A stretch of 64,000 nt of DNA from Lactobacillus sp. UCMA15818 (GTDB lineage: Bacteria > Bacillota > Bacilli > Lactobacillales > Lactobacillaceae). Both the position numbers and the translations under genes were made by a program. Below, in pieces: positions 1 to 9,793 of this stretch. The first letter of the stretch is position 1. Each line of letters starts with the position of its first letter. The notes below the pieces were generated by a model. It made no database searches. It saw nothing but the letters and a program-made list of their open reading frames with translations, and was not told where the DNA came from. The stretch covers positions 421,875-485,874 of the forward strand of contig NZ_VJYB01000002.1 in NCBI RefSeq assembly GCF_030400225.1, in the 5' to 3' direction.

Positions 1-558
1 AATGCCGCTATCACAAATTAATAGACAGCCATCAAGATGAATCGGAATCTTTTTTAATTCCTTTTTTTTAATCATCCAGACAGGTTGGTTGCTGGCTGAT
101 GTAGCGGCATCTAAGCCGCTTGGATTACCATGCATATCAATTTCAGAAACATTGGCAAGGGCCAACAAGTCTGCATGTGTAAGTTCTAATTCAAGGAAAT
201 TATATAATGCTCTGGTAACTGCAATTGCTGTTGCGGCAGAAGAACCCATACCGCGTTCAGCAGGTAAATCACTTTTTATTGTCATTACAAATGAAAGATC
301 CTGTTTATTGTTTTTTCTTAAAATCAATAATATTAGGTGCTTCAATCCTTTCATTGCTTTAGGCATCGATGCCAAGGGCCCATCAAAATACCGGCTTTTT
401 ATTGAAGAAGGCAGATTATAGGTCTGCTCTATTGTGACAGTTGTTTTAACCTCAGACAATGGTAATGCAATTGCTGGTTTTCCGTAAACAACGGAGTGTT
501 CACCAATTAGAATTATTTTAGCGTGGCTTACGCCTTCACTAAAATGGGCATGAAACAT
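1..558 (-). CDS. mvk: mevalonate kinase, 5' part (runs off the window)
   Basis: GHMP-family kinase that phosphorylates mevalonate in the mevalonate route to isoprenoids, used by lactobacilli instead of the MEP route. The minus-strand frame is open from an ATG at 558 to the window edge. It shows the N-terminal block IGEHSVVYGKPAIALPL near residues 18-34 and the glycine-rich ATP loop ERGMGSSAATAIA near residue 100, followed by HGNPSGLDAAT. An AGGAAG-type site lies a little upstream of the ATG. The C-terminal half is outside the window, so completeness is unknown. In related genomes mvk normally heads a cluster with mvaD and mvaK2, which would lie to the left. The kinase family is certain from the motifs; mevalonate is the best fit among GHMP substrates. 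Confidence 0.9.
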   Translation of the reverse strand, partial: MFHAHFSEGVSHAKIILIGEHSVVYGKPAIALPLSEVKTTVTIEQTYNLPSSIKSRYFDGPLASMPKAMKGLKHLILLILRKNNKQDLSFVMTIKSDLPAERGMGSSAATAIAVTRALYNFLELELTHADLLALANVSEIDMHGNPSGLDAATSASNQPVWMIKKKELKKIPIHLDGCLLICDSGI

Positions 559-763
559 AGTCAAAATGCCGCTTCCTTTCTTGCGATAGATTATCTGTAA
601 CGCAGTAAGTACAAAAGTTGTATAAGCAAATAGATTATACATATTTATCATTAATATAACAAATATCTGTAATTAAAAGCACAATTAAGGAAAATTTTAA
701 TTACTATTGAAGTATTTTGCAAGATAAATTTCTCTAAAGTACGTAAAAAATCTGTTTTTGTGC

Positions 764-769
764 TAAAAT
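764..769 (+). promoter_or_regulatory. probable extended -10 element for dinG
   Basis: TGC followed by TAAAAT lies 36 bases before the dinG start, matching an extended -10. No convincing -35 is visible at 16-18 bases upstream. The 250 bases between mvk and dinG are AT-rich and hold nothing else that I can identify. Confidence 0.4.
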
Positions 770-805
770 TGCGAATAGATTAAGCTAGAAAGTCGGTGGA
801 CTATA

Positions 806-3607
806 ATGCGCTCGACAACCACATATGCAGTTGTTGATATTGAGACAACAGGCACGAGTATGGATGGCAGTAATCGGATGCTGCAATTCAGTTGTGTTTT
901 TATAAATAATCAAAAGATAGTTAACACATTTAATACAATGATTAATCCAGGAATACCAATTCCTATTGAAGTTCAAAAACTAACAGGTATTAGTGATAAA
1001 AATGTCAGAAAAGCTCCTTTTTTTGAAGACATAGTAGGAACAATTTATTCTTTGTTGCAAGATACGGTATTTGTTGCTCATAACATTAATTTTGATTATC
1101 GTTTTTTGAATGAAGAATTTTTACGCTGTGGCTACCCAGAACTGAGTATTCAAGGAATCGATACTGTGCAGCTAAGTCAAATTATTTTACCAACATTACC
1201 AAGCTATCGCCTGACATATCTTGGCGAGTATTTTGCTATCAGACATGAACATCCACATCATGCTGACAGTGATGCGTTTGTTACAGCAAAGCTTTTCTTG
1301 TTGCTGTTAAGGGCGGTTAACAATCTACCAGTTCAGGTTTTGAAAATAATCAATCGTTTTCGTGAAAACCTTCTTTTCCAAACAGGAGATTGTTTTGCTG
1401 ATGCTCTTAAAAAGCAGCGGTCAAGGACAGAACGTCTACCAAATTATCTTGAAGCTGTTGGTGAACTAGTATTGAGAGCGGAAGTGCTGACGATTGAGAA
1501 GACAAGGGAGCATGATTATCCACAGACGCGCGAACAAAAAGAAAAGTTGTTTGGTAAATTCTTAGAGTGGCGTCCAACACAATCAGAAATGATGGATGAA
1601 GCATATCATTTATTAATACAGCAAGAAGAAAAGCAGCTGATGATTGAGGCACCAACTGGGTTAGGTAAGACACTAGGATATTTAATACCTGCATTATATG
1701 CTGCTGTCAAGGGACATCCAAGTGTCGTGTCAACAGCCACCACGACTTTACAAATGCAGTTATTAGAGCAGACAGTTCCGCTTCTTAGACAAATAATGCC
1801 CTTTAATTTTACGGTAGCTGTTTTAAAGGGGAGCCATAATTACATAGACTTGCAGAAATTTGTTTCGTCTCTTAGCAAACCGCAGAGTAAACCATCACGG
1901 CTATTGCAACTTCGAATAGTTGTTTGGTTAACAATGACTAAGACTGGTGATTTGAGTGAACTTCATCTGACAAAAATGCAGGATCCGCTTTTCGATGACA
2001 TCAGGCATAAAGGACCGTTAAGTATTGAGAGCAGCAGTAGTTATTATACACACGATTTTGTGTTGCAGCAGCAGTTAAGACAAGCGACAGCTGATTTGAT
2101 AATTACAAATCATTCTTATCTGTTGAATCATGCTGAGGGGCTCGGGGGCTTTAAAAAAAAATCGTTGATTATTGATGAGGCACAGCATTTTGGAAGCATT
2201 GCATTGAAGAGCAATCGAGCAGTTATTGATTTTGATTTGATTAAAATTATTTCTGATACACTTTTAGTTAAAATTGGCTCGCAAAGATCTTTTTCGTTTA
2301 AAGAATTAGAACAGCAATATTTTCTGTCATCGTCAGAAGCAAAAAAAATTGCAGCACAAATTAGAGTAATTGATAAGAGAGTACCTATACTGCGGGAATT
2401 GCTCAAGCAAAGATTCCTGCGAAAAGAAGAAAAAGAAAATAAGGAAGCAGCTTTCAATGAAGTTGCCGTGAAGACAAGTAAATTTCAAGGTTTTGTAAAG
2501 GAACATCTTGTAGATTATCAAAAAATCGCTAAGGCTAAAGCAGAATTCCAGATACAACTCTTGCGGTTGAAAACAAAATTTATTGAATTTAAAAGTCAAG
2601 AAAGATTGGATGGAAATACGCGAACATTTATACTGGATTTTATTGACGGTGGTCTTGAGCTTTTGAAGGTATTGGAAAACTGGCATCGATTCGAGCTCGA
2701 TGAACTTGATCAGATTGCTGAAGAAACTGTCATTAGTCTCCAAATTCCAACGAAGCAAATCAATGGTCATTTACGGCTTAGTTTCGGACTTTTTAAGACA
2801 AATAATTATCTTTCACCTTTTATTTACTCGAAGTTTGAACACACACTTTTTGTCGGAGCCGCGCTAGTTTTACCGGAGGGTTCAGATTACATGAAAAATC
2901 AACTTGACTTGGCTAAGGAAACGAAGGTATTAAAACTCAATGGTAGTTTTGACTATCGAAACCAAGCATTAGGACTATTAATTGCTGATGCACCTGATAT
3001 CGTCGCTGATACTGAAGGTTATGTAGCCTATTTAGGCAGGGTCATAGAGGATATTCTAAGCAATAATAATAAGCAGACAATGATTTTATTCAATTCGCTT
3101 GAGATGATTTCTAAAATCTATGATTATTTACGGCAAGCTGAGGTTTCTGACGAGAGACTGATTATCGCTCAAGGAATTACAGGTAGTAATGAAAAAATAA
3201 TTAAGATGTTTGAATTGGGTGACAATGCTGTTTTACTTGGATCAGGAACTTTTTGGGAAGGCATTGATCTGCCTAAGGATCGGTTGGAGCTTTTGGTTAT
3301 CACACGGCTGCCATTTCAGCCACCAGATACTTTGGTCAATCGTGCGAAGTATCGCTTGGCACAAAGCCAAGGGCAAGATTCGTTTAAGACAATTGCGTTG
3401 CCAGAAGCAATGTTTCGTTTGAAACAGGGACTTGGTCGATTGATTAGAACAAAGGAAGACAAGGGGGTCGTAATTGTTTTGGATAGCCGGGTGGTCTCGA
3501 GAACATATGGTGCTAAATTACGAGAAGTTTTTCCACATGAGATGCCAGTAAGAATTATCGAGTCAACCGAAATTCAGAATTATTTGTTTGATTTTTGGGA
3601 AAATTAG
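806..3607 (+). CDS. dinG: DinG-family helicase with N-terminal 3'-5' exonuclease domain
   Basis: At 933 aa it has the full length of the Gram-positive DinG proteins, which fuse a DnaQ-like exonuclease to an XPD-like superfamily 2 helicase. Exonuclease residues are visible in VDIETTG (about 10-16), HNINFDYRFL and HHADSDA (about 150), the DEDDh pattern. The helicase half has Walker A APTGLGKT near 282, a DEAQH Walker B near 457 and motif VI GRLIRTKEDKG near 876. The iron-sulfur cysteines of E. coli DinG are absent, as in Bacillus. The start is an ATG behind GGTGGA. It heads the conserved dinG-ypmB-aspB-asnS-dnaD-nth block. The family supports a role in repair; the Bacillus protein is mainly an exonuclease. 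Confidence 0.95.
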   Translation: MRSTTTYAVVDIETTGTSMDGSNRMLQFSCVFINNQKIVNTFNTMINPGIPIPIEVQKLTGISDKNVRKAPFFEDIVGTIYSLLQDTVFVAHNINFDYRFLNEEFLRCGYPELSIQGIDTVQLSQIILPTLPSYRLTYLGEYFAIRHEHPHHADSDAFVTAKLFLLLLRAVNNLPVQVLKIINRFRENLLFQTGDCFADALKKQRSRTERLPNYLEAVGELVLRAEVLTIEKTREHDYPQTREQKEKLFGKFLEWRPTQSEMMDEAYHLLIQQEEKQLMIEAPTGLGKTLGYLIPALYAAVKGHPSVVSTATTTLQMQLLEQTVPLLRQIMPFNFTVAVLKGSHNYIDLQKFVSSLSKPQSKPSRLLQLRIVVWLTMTKTGDLSELHLTKMQDPLFDDIRHKGPLSIESSSSYYTHDFVLQQQLRQATADLIITNHSYLLNHAEGLGGFKKKSLIIDEAQHFGSIALKSNRAVIDFDLIKIISDTLLVKIGSQRSFSFKELEQQYFLSSSEAKKIAAQIRVIDKRVPILRELLKQRFLRKEEKENKEAAFNEVAVKTSKFQGFVKEHLVDYQKIAKAKAEFQIQLLRLKTKFIEFKSQERLDGNTRTFILDFIDGGLELLKVLENWHRFELDELDQIAEETVISLQIPTKQINGHLRLSFGLFKTNNYLSPFIYSKFEHTLFVGAALVLPEGSDYMKNQLDLAKETKVLKLNGSFDYRNQALGLLIADAPDIVADTEGYVAYLGRVIEDILSNNNKQTMILFNSLEMISKIYDYLRQAEVSDERLIIAQGITGSNEKIIKMFELGDNAVLLGSGTFWEGIDLPKDRLELLVITRLPFQPPDTLVNRAKYRLAQSQGQDSFKTIALPEAMFRLKQGLGRLIRTKEDKGVVIVLDSRVVSRTYGAKLREVFPHEMPVRIIESTEIQNYLFDFWEN

Positions 3608-3617
3608 AGACGTTATC

Positions 3618-3646
3618 TTCAAAAAGAAGTTTATTATTGTTATAAT
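3618..3646 (+). promoter_or_regulatory. promoter for ypmB-aspB-asnS
   Basis: TTCAAA (3618-3623) and TATAAT (3641-3646) are separated by exactly 17 bases in the dinG-ypmB gap, so the downstream genes can be transcribed independently of dinG. Confidence 0.6.
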
Positions 3647-3697
3647 AATAAGGACGTCGGTAACAATATATTTAATTAAATGATATGCGAGGTTCTT

Positions 3698-4192
3698 ATG
3701 AAGAGGGCAAAAGATTATCGTAGCGGCACAAAAAAACTCTTTGCAGTTGCTGTCATAGTGGTTTTACTTTTTGGTGTATTCATCATTTGGTGGCAAGCAC
3801 AGTCACCGAAGGAAACCGCTGAAAAGAATGCAGTTAGTTTTGCACGCAAGCATGCTGCTTTGAAAACAGAAACAGATTTTTATTTATTCAACAGAGAAAA
3901 GACTTACTTCACTGTAGCGGGTACCAACTCTAAGAAGCAGAAGATTTATGTTATTATTGCGAAAAAGGGTGGAGCTACAAAAATATTGCAGCAAAAAAAG
4001 GGTATTACTGAAGAAGATGCTGTCTCATTGGCAAAAAAAGAAAAACCTAAGAAAATCTTAAAGACAGCTTTGGGACTTTGGTCTAATGAACCTGTTTGGG
4101 AAGTAACATATCTTAATAAGTCGGACAACCTTTGCTATATTCTGTATGCATACAAAGATGGCAACACGGTAAAGTCTATTCAAAATATTTAG
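3698..4192 (+). CDS. ypmB: YpmB-like DUF5590 membrane-anchored protein
   Basis: A 164-residue protein with one N-terminal membrane segment (about residues 14-34, rich in V/L/I and ending IIWW) and an extracytoplasmic part made of two PepSY-like halves. Its position between dinG and aspB matches Bacillus ypmB, whose function is not established. An upstream in-frame ATG at 3680 exists, but the GCGAGG site at about 3687-3692 sits ideally only for the ATG at 3698, so I chose the shorter form. It is followed 19 bases later by aspB. Confidence 0.8.
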   Translation: MKRAKDYRSGTKKLFAVAVIVVLLFGVFIIWWQAQSPKETAEKNAVSFARKHAALKTETDFYLFNREKTYFTVAGTNSKKQKIYVIIAKKGGATKILQQKKGITEEDAVSLAKKEKPKKILKTALGLWSNEPVWEVTYLNKSDNLCYILYAYKDGNTVKSIQNI

Positions 4193-4211
4193 TAGATTGA
4201 AGGCATAGTTT

Positions 4212-5393
4212 ATGAGAATTTCAAAAAGAGTAATGCAAATCCAACCATCAGCAACACTTGAATTATCAGCTAAAGCAAAACAAATGAAATCTGAGGGAAT
4301 TGATGTTATTAATCTTGGCGTTGGTGAACCTGATTTTAATACACCAAAGAATATCAAGGCAGCTGCAATTAGGGCAATTAAGGAAGGCAAATCTGATTTT
4401 TATACTTCTGCTACAGGAATCAATGAGCTAAAAAAAGCAATCTGTATAAGGACTGCGACTGATTTTGGAGTTAATTATGAGCCAAATCAAGTTGCTGTAA
4501 CAGTGGGCGGCAAGTTTTCTTTATATGTTTTGGCTCAAACGTTGTTGGACGAAGGTGATGAAGTCTTAATACCTCTACCATATTGGGTGAGCTATGGTGA
4601 ACAAGTGAAATTAGCAGGTGGGGTACCTGTATTTGTTACACCAGAAAACGGTTTAAAGGTAACTGTGGAAGAACTTGAGAATGCAAGAACAGACAGATCA
4701 CGTATTGTGATTATCAACTCACCTCAGAATCCATCAGGGTTGATTTATACACGGGATGAACTTGAAGCAATTGGCAATTGGGCTGTTGCACATGATATTG
4801 TGATTATTACTGATGATATGTATGGTAAGTTGGTATATAATGGGGCGCATTTTGTATCTCTGATTGAGCTTAGTGATGAGATTAGAAAGCAGACGATTTT
4901 GGTTAGCGGTTTGTCCAAGGCTTACTCAATGACAGGTTGGAGAATTGGTTATACAATTGCTCCGGCTGAAGTAATTAAGAAAATGGGCGCATTGATTGGA
5001 CATGCGACAAGTAATCTTGCTGCAGTCAGTCAATATGCTGCGCTTGAGGCATTAACGGGTCCGCAGGAAGTAGTTGAAGATATGCGGAATGCTTTTGAAG
5101 AAAGACTGAATAAAATTTATCCTGAATTAACTGCATTACCCGGAGTTACTTTGGAAAATAAGCCGCAAGGCGCATTTTACCTGTTTCCTAATGTTAAGGA
5201 AACTGTAAAATTGACAGGCTTTGCCTCTACTGCTGAATTTGTGGCAGCATTGTTATCTGAGGCCCATGTGGCAGTCGTTGTTGGAAGTGCATTTGGTATG
5301 TCTGACCATATAAGAATGAGTTATGCTACTGATTTAGAGAGTTTAGAAGAGGCTGTTAAGAGAATAAAAGCATTTATTGAAAAACGTATGTAG
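4212..5393 (+). CDS. aspB: aspartate aminotransferase (PLP class I)
   Basis: Fold-type I aminotransferase that interconverts aspartate/2-oxoglutarate and oxaloacetate/glutamate. The 393-aa length is normal. Visible motifs are NSPQNPSG near 168, the PLP lysine in [16 protein letters not shown] (Lys about 235) and the substrate-binding arginine in HIRMSYAT near the C-terminus. The stop nearly abuts the asnS ribosome site, so the two genes are co-transcribed. Genetic linkage to an Asn-tRNA synthetase fits aspartate/asparagine supply. Exact amino-donor specificity cannot be read from sequence. Confidence 0.92.
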   Translation: MRISKRVMQIQPSATLELSAKAKQMKSEGIDVINLGVGEPDFNTPKNIKAAAIRAIKEGKSDFYTSATGINELKKAICIRTATDFGVNYEPNQVAVTVGGKFSLYVLAQTLLDEGDEVLIPLPYWVSYGEQVKLAGGVPVFVTPENGLKVTVEELENARTDRSRIVIINSPQNPSGLIYTRDELEAIGNWAVAHDIVIITDDMYGKLVYNGAHFVSLIELSDEIRKQTILVSGLSKAYSMTGWRIGYTIAPAEVIKKMGALIGHATSNLAAVSQYAALEALTGPQEVVEDMRNAFEERLNKIYPELTALPGVTLENKPQGAFYLFPNVKETVKLTGFASTAEFVAALLSEAHVAVVVGSAFGMSDHIRMSYATDLESLEEAVKRIKAFIEKRM

Positions 5394-5406
5394 GAGGATT
5401 CTTTTG

Positions 5407-6708
5407 TTGAAGACAATTAGTATTATTGACGCAAAAAATCACATTGGTGAAGAAGTGAAGATTGGAGTTTGGCTTACAAATAAGCGATCAAGCGGAAAAA
5501 TTGCTTTTTTGCAATTACGTGATGGAACAGCATTTTTCCAAGGAGTGGTAGTTAAAAATAATGTTAGCGAAGAAGTTTTTGCTCTTGCTAAAGAAGTCAA
5601 GCAAGAAGAAAGTCTCTACGTGACAGGGACTATCCATGAGGATCAGCGTTCACCATTTGGGTATGAAATAGAATTATCAGGAATTGAAAAAGTTGGGGCA
5701 AGTGAGAACTATCCAATCTCGCCTAAGGAACATGGTGTCGACTTTTTAATGGATCATCGTCATTTATGGTTGCGTTCCAAACGCCAATTTGCAGTAATGA
5801 AAATTCGCAACGAGGTAATTAGGGCAACCTATGAGTTTTTCAACAAAGAAGGTTTCATCAAGATTGATGCACCAATCTTGACGGGTTCTGCTCCAGAAGG
5901 AACAACGGAACTCTTTCACACCAAGTATTTCGATAAAGATGCCTATCTTTCTCAGTCGGGACAGCTTTATGAAGAAGCTGGTGCCATGGCTTATGGCAAA
6001 GTATTTTCATTTGGTCCGACATTTAGAGCCGAAAAATCTAAAACAAGGCGGCATTTAATTGAATTCTGGATGATCGAGCCAGAAATGGCTTTTATGCATC
6101 AAGAAGAAAGTCTAGAAATTCAGGAACGTTACATTGCATTCTTAGTTCAAAGCATAATCGATAATTGTACCTACGAGCTTGGAATTTTGGAACGTGATGT
6201 TGCTGTTTTGAAAAAGTATACTGAACTCCCATACCCAAGAATTTCTTACGATGAAGCGATTGAAATGTTGCAAAAATCGGGTGAATTCTCTGACATAGAA
6301 TGGGGCGTGGATTTCGGTTCTCCAGAAGAAACATATTTGGCTGAACACTTTAGCAAGCCGGTTTTTGTTGTGAATTATCCTAAAGCAATTAAGCCTTTTT
6401 ACATGAAGCCACATCCGACACGCGCAGATGTTGTGATATGTGCTGACTTACTGGCACCTGAGGGCTATGGTGAAATTATCGGCGGTTCTGAAAGAGCGAC
6501 TGATCCAGCGTTCTTAGAGACACAAATTGAAAAAGCTGGATTAAATAAAGATGATTACCAATGGTACTTAGACTTACGTCGCTATGGTAGTGTGCCTCAT
6601 TCTGGTTTTGGTTTGGGACTTGAGCGTGCAATTACATGGCTTACTGGTGAGGAACATATTCGTGAGGCAATTCCATTTCCACGTTTATTGAACAGAATCT
6701 ATCCATAA
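5407..6708 (+). CDS. asnS: asparaginyl-tRNA synthetase
   Basis: Class IIb synthetase charging tRNA-Asn. It has an N-terminal OB-fold anticodon-binding domain (about residues 10-100, including [15 protein letters not shown]), motif 2 [12 protein letters not shown] near 206 and motif 3 GFGLGLERA near 399. Two adjacent TTG codons at 5404 and 5407 follow an AGGAGG at 5392-5397. The second gives better spacing (9 bases) and a start [10 protein letters not shown] that matches family N-termini, but 5404 is possible. An in-frame ATG at 5377 lies inside aspB and upstream of the ribosome site. Length about 433 aa is normal. Confidence 0.95.
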   Translation: MKTISIIDAKNHIGEEVKIGVWLTNKRSSGKIAFLQLRDGTAFFQGVVVKNNVSEEVFALAKEVKQEESLYVTGTIHEDQRSPFGYEIELSGIEKVGASENYPISPKEHGVDFLMDHRHLWLRSKRQFAVMKIRNEVIRATYEFFNKEGFIKIDAPILTGSAPEGTTELFHTKYFDKDAYLSQSGQLYEEAGAMAYGKVFSFGPTFRAEKSKTRRHLIEFWMIEPEMAFMHQEESLEIQERYIAFLVQSIIDNCTYELGILERDVAVLKKYTELPYPRISYDEAIEMLQKSGEFSDIEWGVDFGSPEETYLAEHFSKPVFVVNYPKAIKPFYMKPHPTRADVVICADLLAPEGYGEIIGGSERATDPAFLETQIEKAGLNKDDYQWYLDLRRYGSVPHSGFGLGLERAITWLTGEEHIREAIPFPRLLNRIYP

Positions 6709-6722
6709 GGAAGTAAGCTAAA

Positions 6723-6764
6723 AGCAGTTAGGGTAATGTATATTATCTTGACGGCTTTTTATTT
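6723..6764 (+). terminator. terminator after asnS
   Basis: AGCAGTTAGGGTAAT pairs with ATTATCTTGACGGCT across a 4-base loop with one mismatch and a few G-U pairs, followed by TTTTATTT. It separates the asnS operon from dnaD-nth. Confidence 0.7.
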
Positions 6765-6788
6765 AAAAATGAAGAGTGGGGAGTATGA

Positions 6789-7511
6789 ATGGATAAAGCA
6801 TTTGAAGAATATCTTAAAGCAGGACAGACAACTATTTCTAATCTTATTCTTTATAATTATCCGCTGCTTGGTTTGAATGAGACCGAAATGATATTGGTAT
6901 TTCAGATAATGAGTGCAACTCAAGCAGGTAATTCTTTCCCAGGAGTAGAGCTCATCTCCAAGCGGATGGGAAAAAGTGAAGCTGAAGTTTATCAAGCAAT
7001 GCATAGCTTGATCCAAAAGAACATTATGGAAATAACTAGTATTCAAGATGAAAGTGGGATTAAGCATGATATCTATCAATTTAAAAAATTGTTCGAAAAA
7101 CTAATAATGTTGGAACAACAAAAACAAAAGTCTCTGGTGAACAAAGATTTTAAGTCCACTCAAGAAAAGGTTTTTCAAAGCATTGAAGTTGAGTTTGGTA
7201 GGCCGTTATCACCCATTGAGATTGAAACGGTTAATCTATGGCTGCACAAGGACAATTATTTACCTGAATTGATTCTGTTGGCATTGAGAGAAGCGGTGCT
7301 GAATCAGGCATACAGTCTGAAGTATATTGACCGAATTTTGTTAAGTTGGGAAAGACAAAATATTCGATCTGCACAGGATGTACAACGAGAACAACAAAGA
7401 AAAAGGATGAAAACCCAGGATAGCTCGGCGAGTCAGGGCAGAACGAAAAGTGATCCAGACAGACCAAGTATTCCTTTATATCATTGGTCAAATAATAACA
7501 AAAAGGAGTAA
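6789..7511 (+). CDS. dnaD: DnaD replication initiation protein
   Basis: DnaD-family protein used with DnaB and DnaI-type loaders for helicase loading at oriC and at restart sites in Firmicutes. It has an N-terminal winged-helix region (about 1-110, with LGLNETEMILVFQIMSA) and a C-terminal DnaB_2/DDBH2 domain (about 130-200, with YIDRILLSWERQNIRSAQDV), followed by a charged tail. Length 240 aa is typical. A GGGGAG site precedes the ATG. It lies immediately upstream of nth with only 4 bases between the stop and the nth start, the standard Firmicute order. Confidence 0.93.
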   Translation: MDKAFEEYLKAGQTTISNLILYNYPLLGLNETEMILVFQIMSATQAGNSFPGVELISKRMGKSEAEVYQAMHSLIQKNIMEITSIQDESGIKHDIYQFKKLFEKLIMLEQQKQKSLVNKDFKSTQEKVFQSIEVEFGRPLSPIEIETVNLWLHKDNYLPELILLALREAVLNQAYSLKYIDRILLSWERQNIRSAQDVQREQQRKRMKTQDSSASQGRTKSDPDRPSIPLYHWSNNNKKE

Positions 7512-7515
7512 GTTA

Positions 7516-8163
7516 ATGTTATCTAATGAAGAATGTTTGCAGGCAATTGAAATAATGGGTGAATCATTTCCTGATGCACATTCTTCGCTGGTTGCGGATA
7601 CAGATTTTCATTTTTTATTAGCTGTTATCATGAGTGCGCAAACAACTGATAAAGCCGTGAATATGTTAACGCCTAAGCTTTTTGAAACATATAGGACACC
7701 GCATGAATTGGCAGAAGCTGATGTCACTGTTGTGATGGCAATGATTAGAACAATCGGACTATATCGTAATAAAGCAAAGTACTTGGTTGCATGTGCGCAA
7801 AAAATTGTTGCGGATTTCGCTGGAGTTGTGCCACAATCGCGCAAGGAATTGATGTCGTTGCCGGGTGTTGGGAGAAAAACTGCGGACGTTGTTCTGGCTG
7901 AATGTTTTGGGATACCTGCAATTGCTGTTGACACCCATGTTACCAGAGTATCTAAGCGCCTGAGAATGGTTGCACAAGATGCTGATGTGCTAAAAATTGA
8001 GCGGACTTTGATGAAAAAACTCCCGGAATCTGTTTGGATTGTTGCACATTTTAGGATGATATATTGGGGACGATACCAATGCATGGCTCGTTCACCTAAA
8101 TGTGAAACTTGCCCATTACTTGAAATGTGTGCGGAAGGAAAAGAACGTGTGAGAACAAATTAA
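7516..8163 (+). CDS. nth: endonuclease III (bifunctional DNA glycosylase/AP lyase)
   Basis: Removes oxidised pyrimidines and cleaves abasic sites in base-excision repair. The helix-hairpin-helix LPGVGRKTADVV (about 115-126) carries the catalytic lysine, and VDTHVTRVSKRL (about 137) the catalytic aspartate. The C-terminal cluster CMARSPKCETCPLLEMC has the canonical C-x6-C-x2-C-x5-C spacing of the [4Fe-4S] loop. AAAAGGAG just upstream fixes the ATG at 7516 even though the frame is open from 7450. It is co-transcribed with dnaD. A second, degenerate Nth-like gene lies near 36.3 kb. Confidence 0.95.
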   Translation: MLSNEECLQAIEIMGESFPDAHSSLVADTDFHFLLAVIMSAQTTDKAVNMLTPKLFETYRTPHELAEADVTVVMAMIRTIGLYRNKAKYLVACAQKIVADFAGVVPQSRKELMSLPGVGRKTADVVLAECFGIPAIAVDTHVTRVSKRLRMVAQDADVLKIERTLMKKLPESVWIVAHFRMIYWGRYQCMARSPKCETCPLLEMCAEGKERVRTN

Positions 8164-8184
8164 AGGTCGTAACTATTAATTACA

Positions 8185-8595
8185 TCAAAATAGCTTAGTA
8201 AGTATTTCTAATAACGCTGTCCTCTCGTTAGGAGTTAAAGGAGCAAAGAACTTCTGAAATATAGCAGTATCGCGCTCAGATAATTTTAAAAGAAGATCAT
8301 GCCCTTTGTTAGTTATTGCTATTTGATAAGCTCTGCGATCTGATGTTTGTTTACGTGTGATGAGTCCTTGTTGTTCAATACTTTTTAAAGTACGACTAGT
8401 TGCAGCTGGATTAACGTTGAGTTTGGCTGCTAATTCTTTAGATGTACTATTGTTGTAACGATTAATATTTACCAATAATTGATATTGTGAAGCATAAATT
8501 CCGTATTCTTTGAGATGATCATTTAATAAATTAGTAATTTTTCGCGAAACTTGGTTGAGTGAGTGCGCAAGATCTTTTTCATTAATTTGAACCAA
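8185..8595 (-). CDS. MarR-family transcriptional regulator
   Basis: A 136-aa winged-helix repressor. Residues about 30-100 hold the family pattern (YQLLVNINRYNNSTSKELAAKLNVNPAATSRTL as helices, then the wing region RRAYQIAITNKG). It is the second gene of a minus-strand operon behind the AEC transporter with a 38-base gap and an AGGAGG site. A perfect palindrome at the operon promoter is the natural operator, which suggests autoregulation of both genes. The inducing ligand is unknown. Confidence 0.88.
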   Translation of the reverse strand: MVQINEKDLAHSLNQVSRKITNLLNDHLKEYGIYASQYQLLVNINRYNNSTSKELAAKLNVNPAATSRTLKSIEQQGLITRKQTSDRRAYQIAITNKGHDLLLKLSERDTAIFQKFFAPLTPNERTALLEILTKLF

Positions 8596-8633
8596 AGTAG
8601 GTATCCTCCTTCCCGTTTGATGTGTTTGTCAAG

Positions 8634-9569
8634 CTAAATAAATAAGTTACTAATAAAAAAAATGAACGGAATAGTGATAAGACTCAAGAGAGTTGAAATC
8701 CCCATCAATGTAATTGCAGGGCTAACGTTATCGTGAATTTGAAGCGTAAACAAGACAACTATTCCGCCAACTGGACAGGCCATCATTAGAATTATTGTTG
8801 ATAACGCAAGACCACTTATCCCAAGCAAAGGCATAATAATAAGCGTTAGTAACGGATAGAATATATTACGAAGAATTAGTGAGATAATGATTGGGCGGGT
8901 TAACTTGCATTTTTTAAGGCTAATATTGGCCAAACTATTTCCGATTACAAGCATCGAAACTGGGGTATTAATTGAACTAATATACTTAATAATTTGATTA
9001 AGTAGTGCAGGTAATTCAATTGAGAAATAAAAAATATTCAGACCCAAAATAATGGCAATAATATTGGGATTAGACAGAACTTTACGAAATTTTTGGCTAA
9101 TACTATGTTCGGTTTTTGATGTGACAAACATTGATATGCCATGTGTCCAATTAAAAAGATTGAAGAAAATCAAAGGAACCACAGCGTAGAAGACACCGCT
9201 AGAACCAAATAAGGAGCTAACAAGTGGAATACCTATAAAACCAGCATTGGAATATACGCTACTAAATTTTGATATTCGACGCATATTGCGATCTTTAACG
9301 TGTTTGAATATGAGACTGGACAAAAAAATTTGAACTAAATACAAAATGAATGTTCCAAGTGCAATCATTAAAAAGATATGTACGCGGCTGGCAGAGTAAG
9401 GAGTTTCAAAAGATTTGATAATTAGGCATGGAGATACAATGTAAAGCAAAATATTGGTTAGATCATTGGCAGTTTGTTCATGAAGGAATTTCAACTTATT
9501 AGTTAAAACACCAACTAACATTAAACCAAACATCAGGATAATTTGATTGAATAACAAGTCGATATTCAT
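8634..9569 (-). CDS. AEC (auxin efflux carrier) family transporter
   Basis: A 311-aa integral membrane protein with about ten predicted hydrophobic segments arranged as two halves, including the N-terminal MFGLMLVGVLTNKL and the proline/glycine-broken segments typical of AEC carriers (SPCLIIKSF, NAGFIGIPLV, CPVGGIVVLF). Bacterial members move organic acids such as malate or other anions; the substrate here cannot be deduced. Translation starts behind AAGGAG at about 9583. It is first in an operon with the MarR regulator. Confidence 0.85.
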   Translation of the reverse strand: MNIDLLFNQIILMFGLMLVGVLTNKLKFLHEQTANDLTNILLYIVSPCLIIKSFETPYSASRVHIFLMIALGTFILYLVQIFLSSLIFKHVKDRNMRRISKFSSVYSNAGFIGIPLVSSLFGSSGVFYAVVPLIFFNLFNWTHGISMFVTSKTEHSISQKFRKVLSNPNIIAIILGLNIFYFSIELPALLNQIIKYISSINTPVSMLVIGNSLANISLKKCKLTRPIIISLILRNIFYPLLTLIIMPLLGISGLALSTIILMMACPVGGIVVLFTLQIHDNVSPAITLMGISTLLSLITIPFIFFISNLFI

Positions 9570-9623
9570 CTGAATTTTCTCCTTAATAGCTAAAACTGGT
9601 ATTTTTTGAAAAAATTAAATAAT

Positions 9624-9645
9624 AATGGTTAACTAGTTAACTATT
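9624..9645. promoter_or_regulatory. palindromic MarR-type operator
   Basis: GTTAACTAGTTAAC (9628-9641) is a perfect 14-base palindrome, extended by AAT/ATT flanks. It overlaps the -10 and start region of the AEC-marR promoter, the expected position for repression by the MarR encoded in the same operon. Confidence 0.8.
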
Positions 9646-9671
9646 ATGAAATTGTAACTCTTTTTTGTCAA
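9643..9671 (-). promoter_or_regulatory. sigma-A promoter of the AEC-marR operon
   Basis: Reading the minus strand, TTGACA (9666-9671) and CATAAT (9643-9648) are separated by 17 bases, close to consensus. The -35 falls in sequence adjoining an interspersed-repeat copy. Confidence 0.8.
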
Positions 9672-9675
9672 GAAA

Positions 9676-9755
9676 CTTATGAAACACGTTTATACGGAAT
9701 AAATAAAGGAGCTGCATCAAAATTTAACTTTTGACCCAGCTCCCTTAACTTCATC
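9676..9755 (-). repeat. interspersed repeat copy with terminator-like hairpin
   Basis: GGAGCTGcatCAAAA pairs with TTTTGACCCAGCTCC (9711-9746) with two mismatches and sits just past the yidC stop, where it can act as its terminator. The adjoining block ACGTTTATACGGAATAAATA matches the same block near 46.55 and 63.8 kb. Confidence 0.75.
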
Positions 9756-9793
9756 CAGCTATACCGTTGTTTACTTACCAACAAACTGTGATT

